Below, in pieces: positions 24,776 through 32,383 of a stretch of DNA of 64,000 bases. Source of the DNA: Streptomyces sp. NRRL B-1140 (GTDB lineage: Bacteria > Actinomycetota > Actinomycetes > Streptomycetales > Streptomycetaceae); the NCBI RefSeq assembly GCF_001280065.1, contig NZ_LGEA01000103.1, forward strand, positions 1 to 64,000, given 5' to 3'. The notes under the pieces are model-generated. The model saw only the letters and a program-made list of their open reading frames with translations. It was not told the origin of the DNA and ran no database searches. Every line of letters starts with the position of its first letter. The first letter of the stretch is position 1. Made by a program: the position numbers and the translations under genes.

Positions 24776-25945
24776 GTGAATGAGTCGACATTTACTCCCG
24801 GGGGTGCTCAACCAGGAATGCCTGCACCGGGCCAGGAGCCCGCGGGCTTCGAGGCTGTCGGCTCCGTCGCAGTGCGCACCTTCGCAGCCCACCAGAGTCA
24901 GCAGGCGACTCACACAGCACACCAGAAGATGGATGGCCATCACGTGAACGCCATGGCCGGCGACGGAAGTGGCGCGCCCCACAACCACTTCGCCGACTAC
25001 GACGAACTGCCCGAGGGGCACTTCTACGACCCCGACGCGGAGTACGAGCCCGACCCCGAGTACGCGGCCACTCTCGCGCCCGACGCGGCCAGACAGCGCC
25101 GGGAGCGTGTCGGCCCGACCGGACGGCCGCTGCCGTACTTCCCGATCCCGGGTCCGCTGCCCGAGCACGGCCCCGCGAAGATCATCGCGATGTGCAACCA
25201 GAAGGGCGGCGTCGGCAAGACCACGTCGACCATCAACCTGGGTGCCGCGCTCGCGGAGTACGGACGCCGGGTCCTGCTCGTGGACTTCGACCCCCAGGGC
25301 GCGCTGTCGGTCGGACTCGGTGTCAACCCGATGGAGCTCGACCTCACCGTCTACAACCTGCTCATGGAGCGGGGGATGGCGGCCGACGAGGTGCTGCTGA
25401 AGACGGCGGTCCCCAACATGGACCTGCTGCCCAGCAACATCGACCTGTCGGCGGCCGAGGTCCAGCTCGTCTCCGAGGTCGCCCGCGAATCGACGCTGCA
25501 GCGCGCCCTGAAGCCGCTGCTGCCCGACTACGACTTCATCGTCATCGACTGCCAGCCCTCGCTCGGCCTGCTCACGGTGAACGCCCTGACGGCCGCGCAC
25601 AAGGTGATAGTGCCGCTGGAGTGCGAGTTCTTCGCGCTGCGCGGTGTGGCCCTGCTGACGGAGACCATCGAGAAGGTCCAGGAACGGCTCAACCCGGACC
25701 TGGAGCTCGACGGCATCCTCGCCACCATGTACGACTCGCGCACGGTGCACAGCCGTGAGGTGCTCGCGCGGGTGGTCGAGGCCTTCGACGACCACGTCTA
25801 CCACACGGTCATCGGGCGCACGGTCCGCTTCCCGGAGACCACGGTCGCCGGCGAGCCGATCACCACGTACGCCTCCAACTCCGTCGGTGCCGCCGCCTAC
25901 CGCCAGCTCGCCAGGGAGGTGCTCGCCCGGTGTCACGCCGAGTGA
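24776..25945 (+). CDS. ParA-like ATPase (second chromosomal ParA)
   Basis: A 389-residue ParA/Soj family ATPase. GTG 24776 follows a very strong AAGGAGGT site. Residues 1-125 are a poorly conserved Gln/His/acidic extension. The ATPase domain has a deviant Walker A KGGVGKTTSTINLG, Walker A' LLVDFDPQGALSVGLG, Walker B DFIVIDCQPSLGLLTV and VPLECEFFALRGVALL. ParA proteins bind DNA in the ATP state and move cargo such as ParB-parS complexes. No parB or parS lies here; instead a small basic ribbon-helix-helix-like protein is translationally coupled, followed by scpA and scpB. A role linked to SMC condensin is inferred. Confidence 0.92.
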   Translation: MNESTFTPGGAQPGMPAPGQEPAGFEAVGSVAVRTFAAHQSQQATHTAHQKMDGHHVNAMAGDGSGAPHNHFADYDELPEGHFYDPDAEYEPDPEYAATLAPDAARQRRERVGPTGRPLPYFPIPGPLPEHGPAKIIAMCNQKGGVGKTTSTINLGAALAEYGRRVLLVDFDPQGALSVGLGVNPMELDLTVYNLLMERGMAADEVLLKTAVPNMDLLPSNIDLSAAEVQLVSEVARESTLQRALKPLLPDYDFIVIDCQPSLGLLTVNALTAAHKVIVPLECEFFALRGVALLTETIEKVQERLNPDLELDGILATMYDSRTVHSREVLARVVEAFDDHVYHTVIGRTVRFPETTVAGEPITTYASNSVGAAAYRQLAREVLARCHAE

Positions 25946-26517
25946 GTCTGCCGGGGGCCGACGAACTCTTCCGTACGACAGGGGGGATGGCGCTTCAGTC
26001 GTCCCAGCCCAGGCGTCAGGCCAACGGCGACGCCCGGGTGCCCGCTCCGGCGGGGGAGGGCGACGCGGCGGCCGCCGCTGCGGAGGACGCGCCGCAGGCG
26101 GTGCCCGCGCAGGGCGGTGACGGCGAGGGTCCGGAGCATGTCGCGGCGGACGCCGAGCCGGGCGAGGCCGGGGAAGGCCACAGCCGCTCCGCTGCCGCCG
26201 AGCGCTCCGGCGCCGGTCGCAGGCAGGCGGCGCAGGAAGGTTCTGCCGCCGGTGCGGCGGCGGCCGCGCCCCGCAAGCGCGGCCGCAATCCCTCGCGCCG
26301 CCCCAGCGGCCGTGAGCGGCACGACGAGAAGATCACGGTGTACGTGTCGGCCGAGGAGCTCATGGACCTCGAGCACGCCCGTCTCGTGCTCCGCGGCGAG
26401 CACGGCCTGGCCGTGGACCGCGGCCGCATCGTCCGTGAGGCGGTCGCGGTGGTCCTCGCCGACCTGGAGACCCGCGGGGACGCCAGCATCCTCGTACGAC
26501 GACTGCGCGGGCGGTAG
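25942..26517 (+). CDS. Putative ribbon-helix-helix-like partner of the ParA-like protein
   Basis: A 191-residue protein whose GTG (25942) overlaps the stop of the parA-like gene (GTGA); GTG 25930 would overlap further. The first ~115 residues are Ala/Gly/Glu-rich and disordered, followed by a basic patch (KRGRNPSRRPSGRER). The C-terminal 60 residues (DEKITVYVSAEELMDLEHAR, IVREAVAVVLADLETRG) look like a strand-helix-helix RHH/CopG fold. Small RHH proteins serve as centromere-binding partners of ParA in several plasmid systems (for example ParG and omega), so it may be the DNA adaptor for the upstream ATPase. This is an inference, not a family assignment. Confidence 0.78.
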   Translation: MSLPGADELFRTTGGMALQSSQPRRQANGDARVPAPAGEGDAAAAAAEDAPQAVPAQGGDGEGPEHVAADAEPGEAGEGHSRSAAAERSGAGRRQAAQEGSAAGAAAAAPRKRGRNPSRRPSGRERHDEKITVYVSAEELMDLEHARLVLRGEHGLAVDRGRIVREAVAVVLADLETRGDASILVRRLRGR

Positions 26518-26535
26518 CGGTAGCCTGCGGGGGCC

Positions 26536-27831
26536 ATGACCTCGAACGCTTCCCCACCTCCCCCCGGCGGCCCGGCCGGCCGCCGGCGTGCGCTGGGAAG
26601 GGGGCCGGGGGCTCCGCCGGCTGAGCCGCGAGAGGCCGATCCGCAGGAGGCCGGACCCTCGGCTCTGCCGGTCGAGCGGGCGGGCACCGAGGCGGCGGAG
26701 GCCCCCGGGCCCTCGACGGATGGCCGCGGGACAGCTCCGCCGGTCGAGCAGCGGGCGGAGACGGTTCCTTACGGAACGCCGTCCGCGAGCGCGGCGCTCG
26801 CGCACGCGGGGTCGACCGTCCCTGAGGCCGAGCCGGGCCGCTCGCCCCACAACGCGGGGCCCGCGGCTTCGTCGGCCGGATCCCTGAAAGCCACGGCCCC
26901 CGGGCCGGAGGAAACAGCCGGGGCCATGGCACCGCCTGCGAATGCGACCGTGCCCGAGGGGCCTTCCGCGCCCGCCCCGGACCTCCCGCCCCCGGCCGGT
27001 GAGACCGAGGCGGCGGCGGACGACGGCGTCTTCAAGGTCCGGCTCGCCAACTTCGAGGGGCCCTTCGATCTGCTGCTGCAGTTGATCTCACGGCACAAGC
27101 TGGACGTCACCGAGGTCGCGCTGTCGAAGGTGACCGACGAGTTCATGGCGTACATCCGGGCGATGGGGCCGGACTGGGACCTGGACGAGACGACGGAGTT
27201 CCTGGTCGTCGCCGCCACCCTGCTCGACCTGAAGGCCGCGCGGTTGCTGCCCGCCGCCGAGGTGGAGGACGAGGGCGATCTCGCCCTGCTCGAAGCACGG
27301 GACCTGCTGTTCGCCCGGCTGCTGCAGTACCGCGCGTACAAGCAGGTCGCCGACATCTTCAGCGGGCGGCTCGACGACGAGGCCCGGCGCTACCCGCGGA
27401 CCGTCGGACTCGAGGCGCACCACGCCGAGCTGCTGCCCGACGTCGTCATCAGCATCGGGGCGGAAGGATTCGCCAAGCTCGCCGTCAAGGCGATGCAGCC
27501 CAAGCCGAAACCGCAGGTCTACGTCGACCACATCCACGCCCCGCTGGTCAGCGTGCAGGAGCAGGCGCAGATCGTCGTGGCCCGGCTCAGAGAGCTCGGC
27601 GAGGCCGGCTTCCGCGACCTCGTGGCGGACACCGACGACACCCTGACCGTCGTGGCGAGGTTCCTCGCCCTGCTGGAGCTGTACCGGGAGAAGGCCGTGG
27701 CGCTGGAGCAGGAGACCGCGCTCGGCCACCTGCTGGTCCGCTGGACCGGCGGCGACGGGGACGAGACACCGGCCGTCACCGACGAGTTCGACCGGCCACC
27801 CGAGCCGCTGAAGGAGGAGGAGAAGGCGTGA
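26536..27831 (+). CDS. scpA: Segregation and condensation protein A
   Basis: The kleisin subunit of the SMC-ScpAB condensin, 431 residues from ATG 26536. The first ~165 residues are an unusually long Pro/Ala/Glu-rich extension. The conserved kleisin part begins with FKVRLANFEGPFDLLLQLIS and continues with KLDVTEVALSKVTDEFMAYI, EFLVVAATLLDLKAARLLP and a C-terminal winged helix (ARLRELGEAGFRDLV, VARFLALLELYREKAVAL). ScpA bridges the SMC heads. The stop overlaps the GTG of scpB. A 18-base gap separates it from the RHH-like gene. Confidence 0.93.
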   Translation: MTSNASPPPPGGPAGRRRALGRGPGAPPAEPREADPQEAGPSALPVERAGTEAAEAPGPSTDGRGTAPPVEQRAETVPYGTPSASAALAHAGSTVPEAEPGRSPHNAGPAASSAGSLKATAPGPEETAGAMAPPANATVPEGPSAPAPDLPPPAGETEAAADDGVFKVRLANFEGPFDLLLQLISRHKLDVTEVALSKVTDEFMAYIRAMGPDWDLDETTEFLVVAATLLDLKAARLLPAAEVEDEGDLALLEARDLLFARLLQYRAYKQVADIFSGRLDDEARRYPRTVGLEAHHAELLPDVVISIGAEGFAKLAVKAMQPKPKPQVYVDHIHAPLVSVQEQAQIVVARLRELGEAGFRDLVADTDDTLTVVARFLALLELYREKAVALEQETALGHLLVRWTGGDGDETPAVTDEFDRPPEPLKEEEKA

Positions 27832-28517
27832 GCGAGCGAACGACCGACCTGCCGGCCGGACCGCGTACCGTCGCCGACCTTGATCTGAAGCCCGCGCTGG
27901 AGGCCGTCCTGATGGTCGTGGACGAGCCCGCGACCGAGGAGCACCTCGCGAAGATACTGGAGCGGCCGAGGCGCCGGATCGCGGACGCCCTGCGTGAGCT
28001 GGCCGACGAGTACACCGTCCAGGGCCGCGGTTTCGAGCTGCGGTACGTCGCCAACGGCTGGCGCTTCTACACCCGGGCCGCCTTCGCTCCGGCCGTGGAG
28101 CGCTTCGTCCTGGACGGCCAGCAGGCCCGCCTCACCCAGGCCGCCCTGGAGACCCTGGCCGTCGTCGCCTACCGCCAGCCGGTCAGCCGCAGCAGGGTCT
28201 CGGCGGTACGCGGAGTCAACTGCGACGGCGTCATGCGTACCCTCCTGCAGCGCGGACTGATAGAGGAGGCGGGCACGGAACCCGAAACAGGTGCGATCCT
28301 GTACAGGACGACGAACTACTTCCTGGAGCGGATGGGCCTGCGCGGTCTGGACGAGCTCCCGGAGCTCGCGCCCTTCCTCCCGGAGGCGGAGGCGATCGAG
28401 GCCGAGACCCAGGAGGGCGTACCGTCGTTCGACCCGGACGCGCCTGACGACGACGTGCCGGGCAGCCGCCCGGCCACCCCGGGTACCGACGACGAAGACG
28501 ACCAGACGGAACTTTGA
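27828..28517 (+). CDS. scpB: Segregation and condensation protein B
   Basis: A 229-residue ScpB from GTG 27828, overlapping the scpA stop (GTGA). It consists of two winged-helix domains: KPALEAVLMVVDEPATEEHL, RRIADALRELADEYTVQGRG with FELRYVANGWRFYTR, then LTQAALETLAVVAYRQPVSR and SAVRGVNCDGVMRTLLQRGL. It dimerises and binds ScpA. The C-terminus is acidic and Pro-rich. Its stop overlaps the next ATG. Confidence 0.94.
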   Translation: MSERTTDLPAGPRTVADLDLKPALEAVLMVVDEPATEEHLAKILERPRRRIADALRELADEYTVQGRGFELRYVANGWRFYTRAAFAPAVERFVLDGQQARLTQAALETLAVVAYRQPVSRSRVSAVRGVNCDGVMRTLLQRGLIEEAGTEPETGAILYRTTNYFLERMGLRGLDELPELAPFLPEAEAIEAETQEGVPSFDPDAPDDDVPGSRPATPGTDDEDDQTEL

Positions 28518-29578
28518 TGCGAAGCAGCGGCAGCGGCAAGAGCGGCGGGCGCGGTAACCACCGCGGCGCCGGCAACAACAGGGACCAGAAGCAGGGGCAG
28601 GGCCGCCCCGGCAAGCCCCGCCCCGAGGAGCGCCGCTACGACGTGGGCCCCGGGGCGACGAAGGACGGCCCCAAGTCCGGGCGCGGCGGCTCCGCCCGGG
28701 GCGGCGCGAAGGGCGGCCCCAAGCAGCCCCAGCGGCAGGGGCGGACAGCCCCGGCGCGCCCGCGCGAGTACGAGGCGCAGGTCGAGGAGCGCAACCGCGA
28801 CCGGTATGCCGGGAAGAAGGAGGTCAAGCTTCCGAAGACCTTCCCCGGTGCCGAGCAGGAGGGCGAGCGGCTGCAGAAGGTCCTCGCCCGGGCGGGCTTC
28901 GGCTCCCGCCGTGCCTGTGAGGAGCTGATCGAACAGGCCCGGGTCGAGATCAACGGCGAGATCGTCCTGGAGCAGGGGCGGCGCGTCGACCCCGAGAAGG
29001 ACGAGATCAAGGTCGACGGCCTGACCGTCGCCACGCAGCGCTACCAGTTCTTCTCGCTGAACAAGCCCGCCGGGGTCGTGTCGACGATGGAGGACCCGGA
29101 GGGCCGGCAGTGCCTCGGTGACTACGTCACCAACCGCGAGACCCGGCTCTTCCACGTCGGCCGGCTCGACACCGAGACCGAGGGCGTCATCCTGCTCACC
29201 AACCACGGCGAGCTGGCCCACCGGCTGACGCACCCGAAGTACGGCGTGAAGAAGACCTACCTCGCGCACATCGTCGGCCCCATCCCGCGGGACCTGGGCA
29301 AGCAGCTCAAGGACGGCATCCAGCTCGAGGACGGCTACGCCCGCGCGGACCACTTCCGGGTCGTCCAGCAGACCGGCAAGAACTACCTCGTCGAGGTCAC
29401 GCTCCACGAGGGCCGCAAGCACATCGTGCGCCGGATGCTGGCGGAGGCCGGGTTCCCGGTCGACAAGCTGGTCCGGGTCGCCTTCGGGCCGATCGCCCTC
29501 GGTGACCAGAAGTCGGGCTGGCTGCGGCGGCTGTCCAACACGGAGGTCGGGATGCTGATGCAGGAGGTCGACCTCTAG
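28517..29578 (+). CDS. rluB: RluB-like 23S rRNA pseudouridine synthase
   Basis: A 353-residue pseudouridine synthase of the RsuA/RluB group, which isomerises a uridine in 23S rRNA helix 89 in other bacteria. ATG 28517 overlaps the scpB stop (TGATG). The first ~105 residues are Gly/Arg/Lys-rich (GSGKSGGRGNHRGAGN, SGRGGSARGGAKGG) and probably disordered RNA-binding tail. An S4 domain (RLQKVLARAGFGSRRACEEL) and the catalytic motif GRLDTETEGVILLTNHG with its Asp follow. scpA-scpB-rluB linkage is conserved in many Gram-positives. Confidence 0.92.
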   Translation: MRSSGSGKSGGRGNHRGAGNNRDQKQGQGRPGKPRPEERRYDVGPGATKDGPKSGRGGSARGGAKGGPKQPQRQGRTAPARPREYEAQVEERNRDRYAGKKEVKLPKTFPGAEQEGERLQKVLARAGFGSRRACEELIEQARVEINGEIVLEQGRRVDPEKDEIKVDGLTVATQRYQFFSLNKPAGVVSTMEDPEGRQCLGDYVTNRETRLFHVGRLDTETEGVILLTNHGELAHRLTHPKYGVKKTYLAHIVGPIPRDLGKQLKDGIQLEDGYARADHFRVVQQTGKNYLVEVTLHEGRKHIVRRMLAEAGFPVDKLVRVAFGPIALGDQKSGWLRRLSNTEVGMLMQEVDL

Positions 29579-29581
29579 GCC

Positions 29582-29640
29582 TTGTGAACCACCGGCACCC
29601 CCTTTTATAGTCAACGCGACTATAAAAGGGGGTGCCGGTG
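29582..29640 (+). promoter_or_regulatory. Promoter overlapped by a perfect 51-bp palindrome (candidate NrtR operator)
   Basis: Arms of 23 bases at 29590-29612 and 29618-29640 are exact complements around AACGC. The inner half-sites read TTTATAGTC / GACTATAAA. The left arm contains TATAGT (29606-29611), which with TTGTGA (29582-29587) and an 18-base spacer makes a good promoter with a start near 29618. The right arm ends one base before the start codon and contains the AGGGGG ribosome site. The element can therefore act as a repressor site; a long transcript from upstream would also fold it into a stem hiding the ribosome site. Confidence 0.85.
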
Positions 29641-29641
29641 C

Positions 29642-30361
29642 ATGGACGGTTACGACAAGTACGCCCACGAACCCTTCGCGGTGACCGTCGACCTCGCGGT
29701 GTTCACCCTCCGGGAGGGCGCACTGCACGTGCTGCTCGTCGAGCGCGGGCAGGAGCCGTACGCCGGACGCTGGGCCCTGCCCGGCGGGTTCGTGCAGCCG
29801 GACGAGTCCGCGGAGACGGCCGCCCGGCGTGAACTCGCCGAGGAGACCGGCCTGTCCGACGTCTCCGGGCTGCATCTGGAACAAGTGCGGACCTACAGCG
29901 AGCCCGGCCGCGACCCCCGGATGCGGGTCGTGTCGGTCGCCTTCGCCGCACTGCTGCCCGACGCCCCCGAGGCACACGGCGGCAGCGACGCCGCGCAGGC
30001 CCGCTGGGTGCCGTACGGGACGGCCGGGCCGCTCGCCTTCGACCACGACCGCATCCTGGCCGACGCCCACGACCGCGTCGGCGCCAAATTCGAGTACACC
30101 TGCCTCGCCACCGCCTTCTGCCCGCCCGAGTTCACCCTCGGCGAGCTCCAGCAGGTCTACGAGACCGTGTGGGGCAACGAGCTCGACCGGCCCAACTTCC
30201 GGCGCAAGGTGCTCGCCACCCCCGGCTTCGTCGAAGCCGTCCCCGGCGCGGCCCGGCTGACCGGCGGCCGCGGCAAACCCGCCGCGCTGTACCGCGCCGG
30301 AACCGCCACCACCCTCCATCCACCCCTCCTCCGGCCCGCCCGGGAAGGACACCCCGCATGA
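29642..30361 (+). CDS. nrtR: NrtR-like Nudix-family transcriptional regulator
   Basis: A 239-residue protein from ATG 29642. The Nudix domain has VLLVERGQEPYAGRWALPGG and the box GGFVQPDESAETAARRELAEETG, here complete through the catalytic REL-EE-G core. The C-terminal ~80 residues (FTLGELQQVYETVWGNEL, DRPNFRRKVLATPGFVEA) form the winged helix typical of NrtR regulators, which sense ADP-ribose and control NAD metabolism genes. The perfect palindrome before the gene suggests autoregulation. The stop overlaps the ADP-ribosylglycohydrolase start (ATGA), so both are co-regulated. A pure ADP-ribose pyrophosphatase is the alternative. Confidence 0.85.
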   Translation: MDGYDKYAHEPFAVTVDLAVFTLREGALHVLLVERGQEPYAGRWALPGGFVQPDESAETAARRELAEETGLSDVSGLHLEQVRTYSEPGRDPRMRVVSVAFAALLPDAPEAHGGSDAAQARWVPYGTAGPLAFDHDRILADAHDRVGAKFEYTCLATAFCPPEFTLGELQQVYETVWGNELDRPNFRRKVLATPGFVEAVPGAARLTGGRGKPAALYRAGTATTLHPPLLRPAREGHPA

Positions 30362-31377
30362 CAACGCTCGTCCACAAGCAGGCCGCCACCGGAGCGCTCA
30401 CGGGTCTCGCGCTCGGGGATGCGCTGGGCTTTCCGACCGAGTTCAACGACGTTCCCTCGATCCTCGCCAAGTGCGGGCCCTGGCGGCGGATGAGCCTTCC
30501 GGCGCCGGCGATCGTCACCGACGACACGCAGATGACGCTGGCGCTCGGGCGGGGGATACGGGCGGCGATGGACCGGGGCGTACTCGGGCCCCAGGGGATG
30601 GCCGAGGCGGTGCGACAGGAGTTCATCGCCTGGAACCGCTCTCCGGAGAACAACCGCGCCCCCGGCAACACCTGTCTGCGGGCCTGCGCGCTGCTGGAGC
30701 GCACGGACCGCCCCTGGCAGGACGCCAGTCAGATCGAATCCAAGGGCTGCGGCGCCAACATGCGCGTCGCGCCCCTGGGTCTGGTCCCCGGCCTCAGTGA
30801 CGAACAGCGTGCGGGCGCCGCCCAGTTGCAGTCCGCCCTCACCCACGGGCATCCCACCGCCCTCGCCGCGTCCGACCTCACCGCACGCGCGGTACGCCTG
30901 CTCGCGCAGGGCGCCGAGCCGACCGGGCTGATCGGCCTGCTCCGCTCGTACGCCCTGGAGAACCGCAGTCACTACCACGAGCGCTGGCTCGGTGACCTGT
31001 GGCGGCGTGCCGGGGACCCGAGCCCCGAGCGGTTCATCGCCCGCGGCTGGGACGAATGCCTGGAGGCCCTCGAGCGGCTCCGGCACGCCGTGCGCACCGT
31101 CTCGCCGGAGACCGACCCGTGTCTGGCCACCGGCGAGGGCTGGATCGCCGAGGAGGCCCTGGCGACCGGGCTGTTGTGCTTCCTGCTCTTCGTCGACGAG
31201 CCGGTGACGGCCCTGCGCCGCGGCGCCTGCACCGCCGGCGACTCGGACTCGATCGCCTGCCTCGCCGGCGCCTTCGCGGGCGCGCACCTGGGCGCGGAGG
31301 CCTGGCCCGCCGAGTGGGCCGACCGCGTGGAGTACCGGACCGACCTGCTCACCCTCGGGGCGCTCTGGGACGCGTGA
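30358..31377 (+). CDS. ADP-ribosylglycohydrolase family protein
   Basis: A 339-residue DraG/ARH-like hydrolase that removes ADP-ribose from proteins or small molecules. The metal-binding motifs are present: ALGDALGFPTE near the N-terminus, TDDTQMTLAL, and the C-terminal GDSDSIACLAGAFAGA. ATG 30358 overlaps the stop of the NrtR-like regulator, so the pair is translationally coupled. The product ADP-ribose is the effector class sensed by NrtR, which suggests a feedback loop. The physiological substrate (protein, DNA or nucleotide) is unknown. Confidence 0.92.
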   Translation: MTTLVHKQAATGALTGLALGDALGFPTEFNDVPSILAKCGPWRRMSLPAPAIVTDDTQMTLALGRGIRAAMDRGVLGPQGMAEAVRQEFIAWNRSPENNRAPGNTCLRACALLERTDRPWQDASQIESKGCGANMRVAPLGLVPGLSDEQRAGAAQLQSALTHGHPTALAASDLTARAVRLLAQGAEPTGLIGLLRSYALENRSHYHERWLGDLWRRAGDPSPERFIARGWDECLEALERLRHAVRTVSPETDPCLATGEGWIAEEALATGLLCFLLFVDEPVTALRRGACTAGDSDSIACLAGAFAGAHLGAEAWPAEWADRVEYRTDLLTLGALWDA

Positions 31378-31401
31378 CGGCCCGGTGCCGGGCGCAGGCC
31401 C

Positions 31402-31842
31402 TCAGGCCAGACGGATGGAGTTCCCCTCCACGGTGATCTGCTCGGCGGGCAGCGGCCGGGTCGCCGGGCCGTGCGCCACCGCGCCGTCGGCGATCTTGAA
31501 CTTGCTGCCGTGGCAGGGGCAGTCGATCGTGCCGTCGGAGACGGACCCCACCGTGCAGCGCTGGTGGGTGCAGATCGCCGAGAAGGCCTTGAACCGACCT
31601 TGCTCCGGCTGGGTCACCACGACCTTCTCGTCCGCGAAGATCTTTCCGCCGCCGACTGGGATCTCGTCGACGTTGGCCAGGACCTGCCCGGCGGGGCCGC
31701 CCGTCGTCTCCTGGCCGGTGGGGGAGCCCGTCGACGAGGAACCGCTGTCGTCGCCGCCCCCGCCGCAGGCCGCGACGAGTGCCGCCGCACCCGTGGCGCC
31801 GGTCGCGAGGAGAACCGTGCGGCGCGTGGTCTCGTAGGTCAT
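31402..31842 (-). CDS. Tat-exported Rieske (2Fe-2S) lipoprotein
   Basis: A 146-residue protein from ATG 31842. The N-terminus carries a twin-arginine motif (TRRTVLLATGATGAAAL) and a lipobox (LVAAC), so it is probably exported folded by Tat and lipid-anchored outside. A Gly/Ser linker follows. The Rieske domain has both cluster loops, CTHQRC and CPCHGSKF, giving two Cys and two His ligands, and a PATRPLP segment. Unlike cytochrome bc Rieske subunits it is short and lacks extra membrane helices. The electron partner is unknown. Converges on the ADP-ribosylglycohydrolase. Confidence 0.93.
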   Translation of the reverse strand: MTYETTRRTVLLATGATGAAALVAACGGGGDDSGSSSTGSPTGQETTGGPAGQVLANVDEIPVGGGKIFADEKVVVTQPEQGRFKAFSAICTHQRCTVGSVSDGTIDCPCHGSKFKIADGAVAHGPATRPLPAEQITVEGNSIRLA

Positions 31843-32020
31843 GTCGTCACTCCGAACGTGCCAAAGGGTGTGAACAGGGACATTCATCATCCGGTCACCG
31901 AACTTACCCAAAGGTGCCGTTCCTGGCGTCTCGCCGGGCGGGCGCCGCGCACCCGGGTCGCGCGGGCTGACTAGGCTGGTCGGACGTAGAGCGACACCCA
32001 CGTCAGCAAGGAGCATCGCC

Positions 32021-32383
32021 GTGGCGGTACGAGCGGTCCGGGGCGCGGTCCAACTGGAACGGGACGAGGCCGGGCACATGGACGAGCAGGTCGGAGCCCT
32101 GCTCACGGAGATCCTGGAGCGCAACGAGCTCGCCGCCGACGACCTGATCAGCATCTGGTTCACGGCCACGCCCGACCTGCACAGCGACTTCCCGGCCGCT
32201 GCCGCCCGCAAGCTGGGCATCGTCGACGTGCCGCTGATCTGCGCGCAGGAACTGGACATCGAGGGCGCCATGCCCCGGGTCGTCCGCGTCCTCGCGCACA
32301 TCGAGTCCGACCGGCCCCGGTCCGCCATCGCCCACGTCTACCTCGGCGCCGCCGCCGCCCTGCGCAAGGACATCGCCCAGTGA
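32021..32383 (+). CDS. aroH: Chorismate mutase, AroH type
   Basis: A 120-residue monofunctional AroH-class chorismate mutase producing prephenate for Phe and Tyr synthesis. GTG 32021 follows AAGGAG by seven bases. Catalytic residues of the Bacillus AroH family are visible: Arg in AVRGAVQL, Glu in ICAQELDI, Arg in MPRVVRVL and Tyr in HVYLGAAAALR. Its stop overlaps the GTG of tyrA, coupling mutase and dehydrogenase. First gene of a tight run through cmk, plsC and der. Confidence 0.94.
   Translation: MAVRAVRGAVQLERDEAGHMDEQVGALLTEILERNELAADDLISIWFTATPDLHSDFPAAAARKLGIVDVPLICAQELDIEGAMPRVVRVLAHIESDRPRSAIAHVYLGAAAALRKDIAQ

Noticed and set aside
24940..24948. TCACGTGAA, resembling the core of parS (GTTTCACGTGAAAC)
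   Set aside because: The flanking bases do not match, and the site is inside the parA-like coding region. A short core like this is expected by chance.
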